Below are positions 61,542-64,000 of a DNA stretch of 64,000 bases, in pieces. The notes below the pieces were generated by a model, which was given only the letters and a program-made list of their open reading frames with translations, ran no database searches and was not told where the DNA came from. The number at the start of each line of letters is the position of its first letter. The first letter of the stretch is position 1. The DNA comes from an uncultured Bacteroidales bacterium (lineage in GTDB: Bacteria; Bacteroidota; Bacteroidia; Bacteroidales; Bacteroidaceae), in assembly GCA_902779085.1 (NCBI GenBank), contig CACYZY010000005.1:93728-157727 (forward strand), read 5' to 3'. The translations under genes and the position numbers were made by a program.

Positions 61542-62978
61542 TTAATAACTTCTTGAAATAATATACTTCACTTGCACTTCCCTAGATGGGGAACCAGGAG
61601 TTTGTACATAAAGTCTCAAACGTGCACGGTGATTCACGCTTGCAGGATCAGTAGTGATTTTAAAATTCAATGTTGCCAGTTGGCCTACACTTCCAGTCGC
61701 AGAAGATGAACCATCTTGGAACTGAATGAAACTATTGGCATTGTCGGTCAATGGTTCCAGTACTGCCAGCCACTGCCATCCTTGTGGGGAATCTAGCGTG
61801 AAGGTAAGTGTAGGAGTGTCTCCTGGCTCCACATTAATAACCTCAAATTCTCCTTCTGTAACAGGTGTTACTGACCATTGTGGTTCACCACTATCTTTCC
61901 AACCAATGGTTTGCGTATAATCGATCTCTATTTTCTGAGCATCCTCCCATGGGATAGTAACTACTCTAAGTGTCAGCTTGTGGCCAACCTCTGCGCTGGT
62001 GATGGTAAAGATGTAATGATGGTTACGAACAATGTCATACTCACTACCTTCTGTTGCTACACCGTTAGCGTAATTCATAAATGCAATACCTTCACCTTGT
62101 GTTCCAAGGAATTCCATCTCTTCACCATCTGGGCTCACCACAACCACACTCATGGTAGCATCTTTAGAAGTCTTATTAGCATACTCTGGCATATAGATTC
62201 TCACAGAATCTTCAGCCATGATGGAAGTGCCGCTAAACACCCAATTAGTAGCTTCAGAAGCCTTCGCGTTGATACATGTCTCCTGGTTCAGCTTTGTGGT
62301 CTCTGCAACTGTAGCTGCATCTGCAGGTAATACATATCCTTCACTATTATACTTGTCCACAGTTACACTCTTCAAGGTAAAGCCTTGGGCTATCATGTCT
62401 GGTGAAAGCTTGACACTTACCTTTGAGATGGCACGCAGCAGGGAAATGTTACCAATGTTGCATTGCTGGCCTGGCACTAAATTGAGTGTTGCAGTGTGTA
62501 CACCCCACATGGGAATGTATTCCATGCTGGCAAGACTATAGGCAAGGTTATTAAGGTCAGCAATGGTAGAATTCTCTGTAAGTGTAACCTTTGAACAATT
62601 TGCTAGCACCACAAATTTGTATGTTCCTCTAGCGCTCAAATCAGAGGGAGCAGTTCCAGAATAAGTATATACATTTTTCCCCGTCTTTGAATACATAAAA
62701 TCGTCAATAGTACCTACATAAGTACCTGCTTGAGTATTTTCAAAAACTAAAACCTGAATACCATTAAGGTCTATAAAATTATCATAGTCCAATCCTGTAT
62801 CTTTCAAATAGGTTTCCTCCCATAATGCACGTGTCTGCGCATTGTCAGGCAACTCCAATGTGAAGACAACCTTTGTGCTACCTTCAGGCAGGCAGGCACT
62901 TTCGTCGTTGACACAGGAGCTCAATGCAAAGGCACTCAAAAGGAACGTGAGACCATATAACATCTTTCTCAGTTTCAT
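61542..62978 (-). CDS. Fimbrillin-like lipoprotein (Mfa/FimA type)
   Basis: A 478-residue protein with a lipoprotein signal (cysteine C22, LSSC). Two beta domains follow: the first from TKVVFTLELPDNAQTRALWE, with IQVLVFENTQAGTYVG, the second with LLRAISKVSVKLSP and a terminal VVTIPWEDAQKIEIDYTQ. The arrangement fits fimbrial subunits that are lipidated, cleaved and polymerised on the cell surface. An extra C-terminal beta domain (about 360-478) ends in VQVKYIISRSY. Second gene of the operon, 29 bases after the broken anchor gene. Confidence 0.8.
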   Translation of the reverse strand: MKLRKMLYGLTFLLSAFALSSCVNDESACLPEGSTKVVFTLELPDNAQTRALWEETYLKDTGLDYDNFIDLNGIQVLVFENTQAGTYVGTIDDFMYSKTGKNVYTYSGTAPSDLSARGTYKFVVLANCSKVTLTENSTIADLNNLAYSLASMEYIPMWGVHTATLNLVPGQQCNIGNISLLRAISKVSVKLSPDMIAQGFTLKSVTVDKYNSEGYVLPADAATVAETTKLNQETCINAKASEATNWVFSGTSIMAEDSVRIYMPEYANKTSKDATMSVVVVSPDGEEMEFLGTQGEGIAFMNYANGVATEGSEYDIVRNHHYIFTITSAEVGHKLTLRVVTIPWEDAQKIEIDYTQTIGWKDSGEPQWSVTPVTEGEFEVINVEPGDTPTLTFTLDSPQGWQWLAVLEPLTDNANSFIQFQDGSSSATGSVGQLATLNFKITTDPASVNHRARLRLYVQTPGSPSREVQVKYIISRSY

Positions 62979-63007
62979 AGCGATATCTTGTTTTATATTA
63001 GACTTGT

Positions 63008-63974
63008 TTAAAAATCAGCATCCTGTATTACCACCTTCCAGCCATTGATGATGATCTCAGCTGAAATATAAGCGCCTTTCTCTGTACCTGAGTTGTAAAG
63101 GAAGAATGTCATGTTGAAGTCATCCTCACGGTCAAGATACTCCTGGTCATCCATGCTCTGGTTCTCTTTGCCCTTAACTAGCAGGAAGAGTTCCACCAGT
63201 GAAACGGTGATGATGTTGTTGCCGTCAGCATCGGTGATGTGCAGCTTGTAAGGAGTCTGCCAGTTCTTCACCAGACGTGAAAGATTCATCTCAGACATCA
63301 GCAAGTTGTACTGCTTGCCGTCGCCTGCAGGCTGTTCTGCTTCACCGTCTTCATCAGCACGGGTGGTAACGATGATCTCTGAAGCGCCTTCCTGTGTGTA
63401 GTAAGGTACGTAGGTCAGCAACTCATCAGCCATCAGGCTGTTGTCGTAATCCAGCTTACCGTTCTCAGCCGTTACGAAGATCTTGTAGTCATCCACACCC
63501 ATAGCACTGTTCTCTGAGAGGTTCTGCAGCACTACCTTCAGGCGATTGGTATCCTTCATCAAAGGAACAATTGCAGTGTGCACGCCTTCCTCATCAGGGA
63601 AATCGGCCTCTGCGATGCCATGATAAAGCTGGTCAATCTCACCTACCACGGCAGTGCCGTCATCAGCAGCCTGACGCTTCAGGGTGTTCTTGAGTTCCTG
63701 CATGGTAGATGAACCCGGAGTGAGTGTAGGAACATCATAGCTATGCAAACCATCGTTCAATCCGCACCACGCCAGCAGTGAATACTTGCCGGGAGCCAGA
63801 TCAACGTCCATCATGTAGTTGCATGTCGTAGCGGAAACCCACTTTGAAGTGAGGATCACAATCTCCTTCATAGTCGTAGATTGTAGAGTCACAAGCTGTA
63901 AGCACGAATGCAGATACTGCCAGCATGCCCAGTGAGCTCAACGCCAATTTTCGGATATCAGCCAATAATTTCAT
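63008..63974 (-). pseudogene. FimB/Mfa2-family fimbrial anchor gene, split by a frame change and deletion
   Basis: From ATG at 63974 the frame encodes a lipoprotein signal and typical start (FVLTAC with C28, then STIYDYEGDCDPHFKVGFRY) but stops at 63801-63803 after 57 residues. The rest of the gene continues in another frame, from YMMDVDLAPGKYSLLAWCGL to the stop at 63008, about 265 residues in family pattern. In intact relatives about 40 residues (usually the ADAF..EV..V.LY.FD stretch) lie between RYDM and the MDVDLAPG block; these are missing. So a deletion of a length not divisible by three has probably occurred near 63815-63825. FimB/Mfa2 anchors fimbriae in the outer membrane and limits their length. 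An assembly error is possible. Confidence 0.82.
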
Positions 63975-64000
63975 ACTGTTATATATTTATTTATTTTTTC

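Overview
The window comes from a member of the Bacteroidales, most likely Prevotella or a close relative. This rests on a SusC/SusD pair, a Mfa/FimB-type fimbrial operon, lipoprotein signals throughout, a DUF6377 regulator, and repeated -7 promoter boxes of the Bacteroidetes form TAnnTTTG (often TATCTTTG). No rRNA, tRNA, CRISPR array or transposase gene was found. Most of the window is chromosomal housekeeping mixed with polysaccharide and glycoside enzymes.

Layout. 1-10 kb: a DUF362 protein (cut by the window edge), a GH16 lipoprotein, an M13 peptidase lipoprotein, an alkaline-phosphatase-like protein that has lost key catalytic residues, and an isolated SusC/SusD pair. 10-17 kb: a TSCPD protein, metA, a U32 protein, a membrane zinc-ribbon lipoprotein, and a GH78 rhamnosidase preceded by a structured intergenic element. 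17-24 kb: a TonB receptor next to a LuxR-type regulator with a degenerate receiver, an FAD oxidoreductase carrying an in-frame repeat insertion, radA and nadK. 24-36 kb: mdh, a coiled-coil protein, then ilvE-trmB-mrp and a second minus-strand set FAH-ispF-GH78-S8 protease-xseA-xseB. 36-44 kb: a SUI1 factor and translation genes rplM-rpsI-rpsB-tsf, asnS, a repeat-extended RluB-type pseudouridine synthase, and purB.

44-55 kb holds GH9-GH125, then rseP followed directly by a DUF6377 regulator, then a cassette of a cytosolic Gfo/Idh/MocA oxidoreductase, an exported (twin-arginine) one, and a DUF1080 lipoprotein. The last three fit oxidation of a sugar to its 3-keto form followed by cleavage of the glycosidic bond, possibly under control of the DUF6377 protein. 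This is the best candidate in the window for a less-described system.

55-64 kb holds a HigBA module whose toxin gene is frameshifted, a 600-base repeat-rich intergenic region, and a four-gene fimbrial operon. The anchor gene of that operon (FimB/Mfa2) is split by a frame change and lacks about 40 expected residues.

Recurring non-coding themes are a REP-like palindrome with AGATACTGC arms in three intergenic regions, and two arrays with a period near 22 bases. All functional statements come from reading the sequence and from family knowledge; no database search was run.
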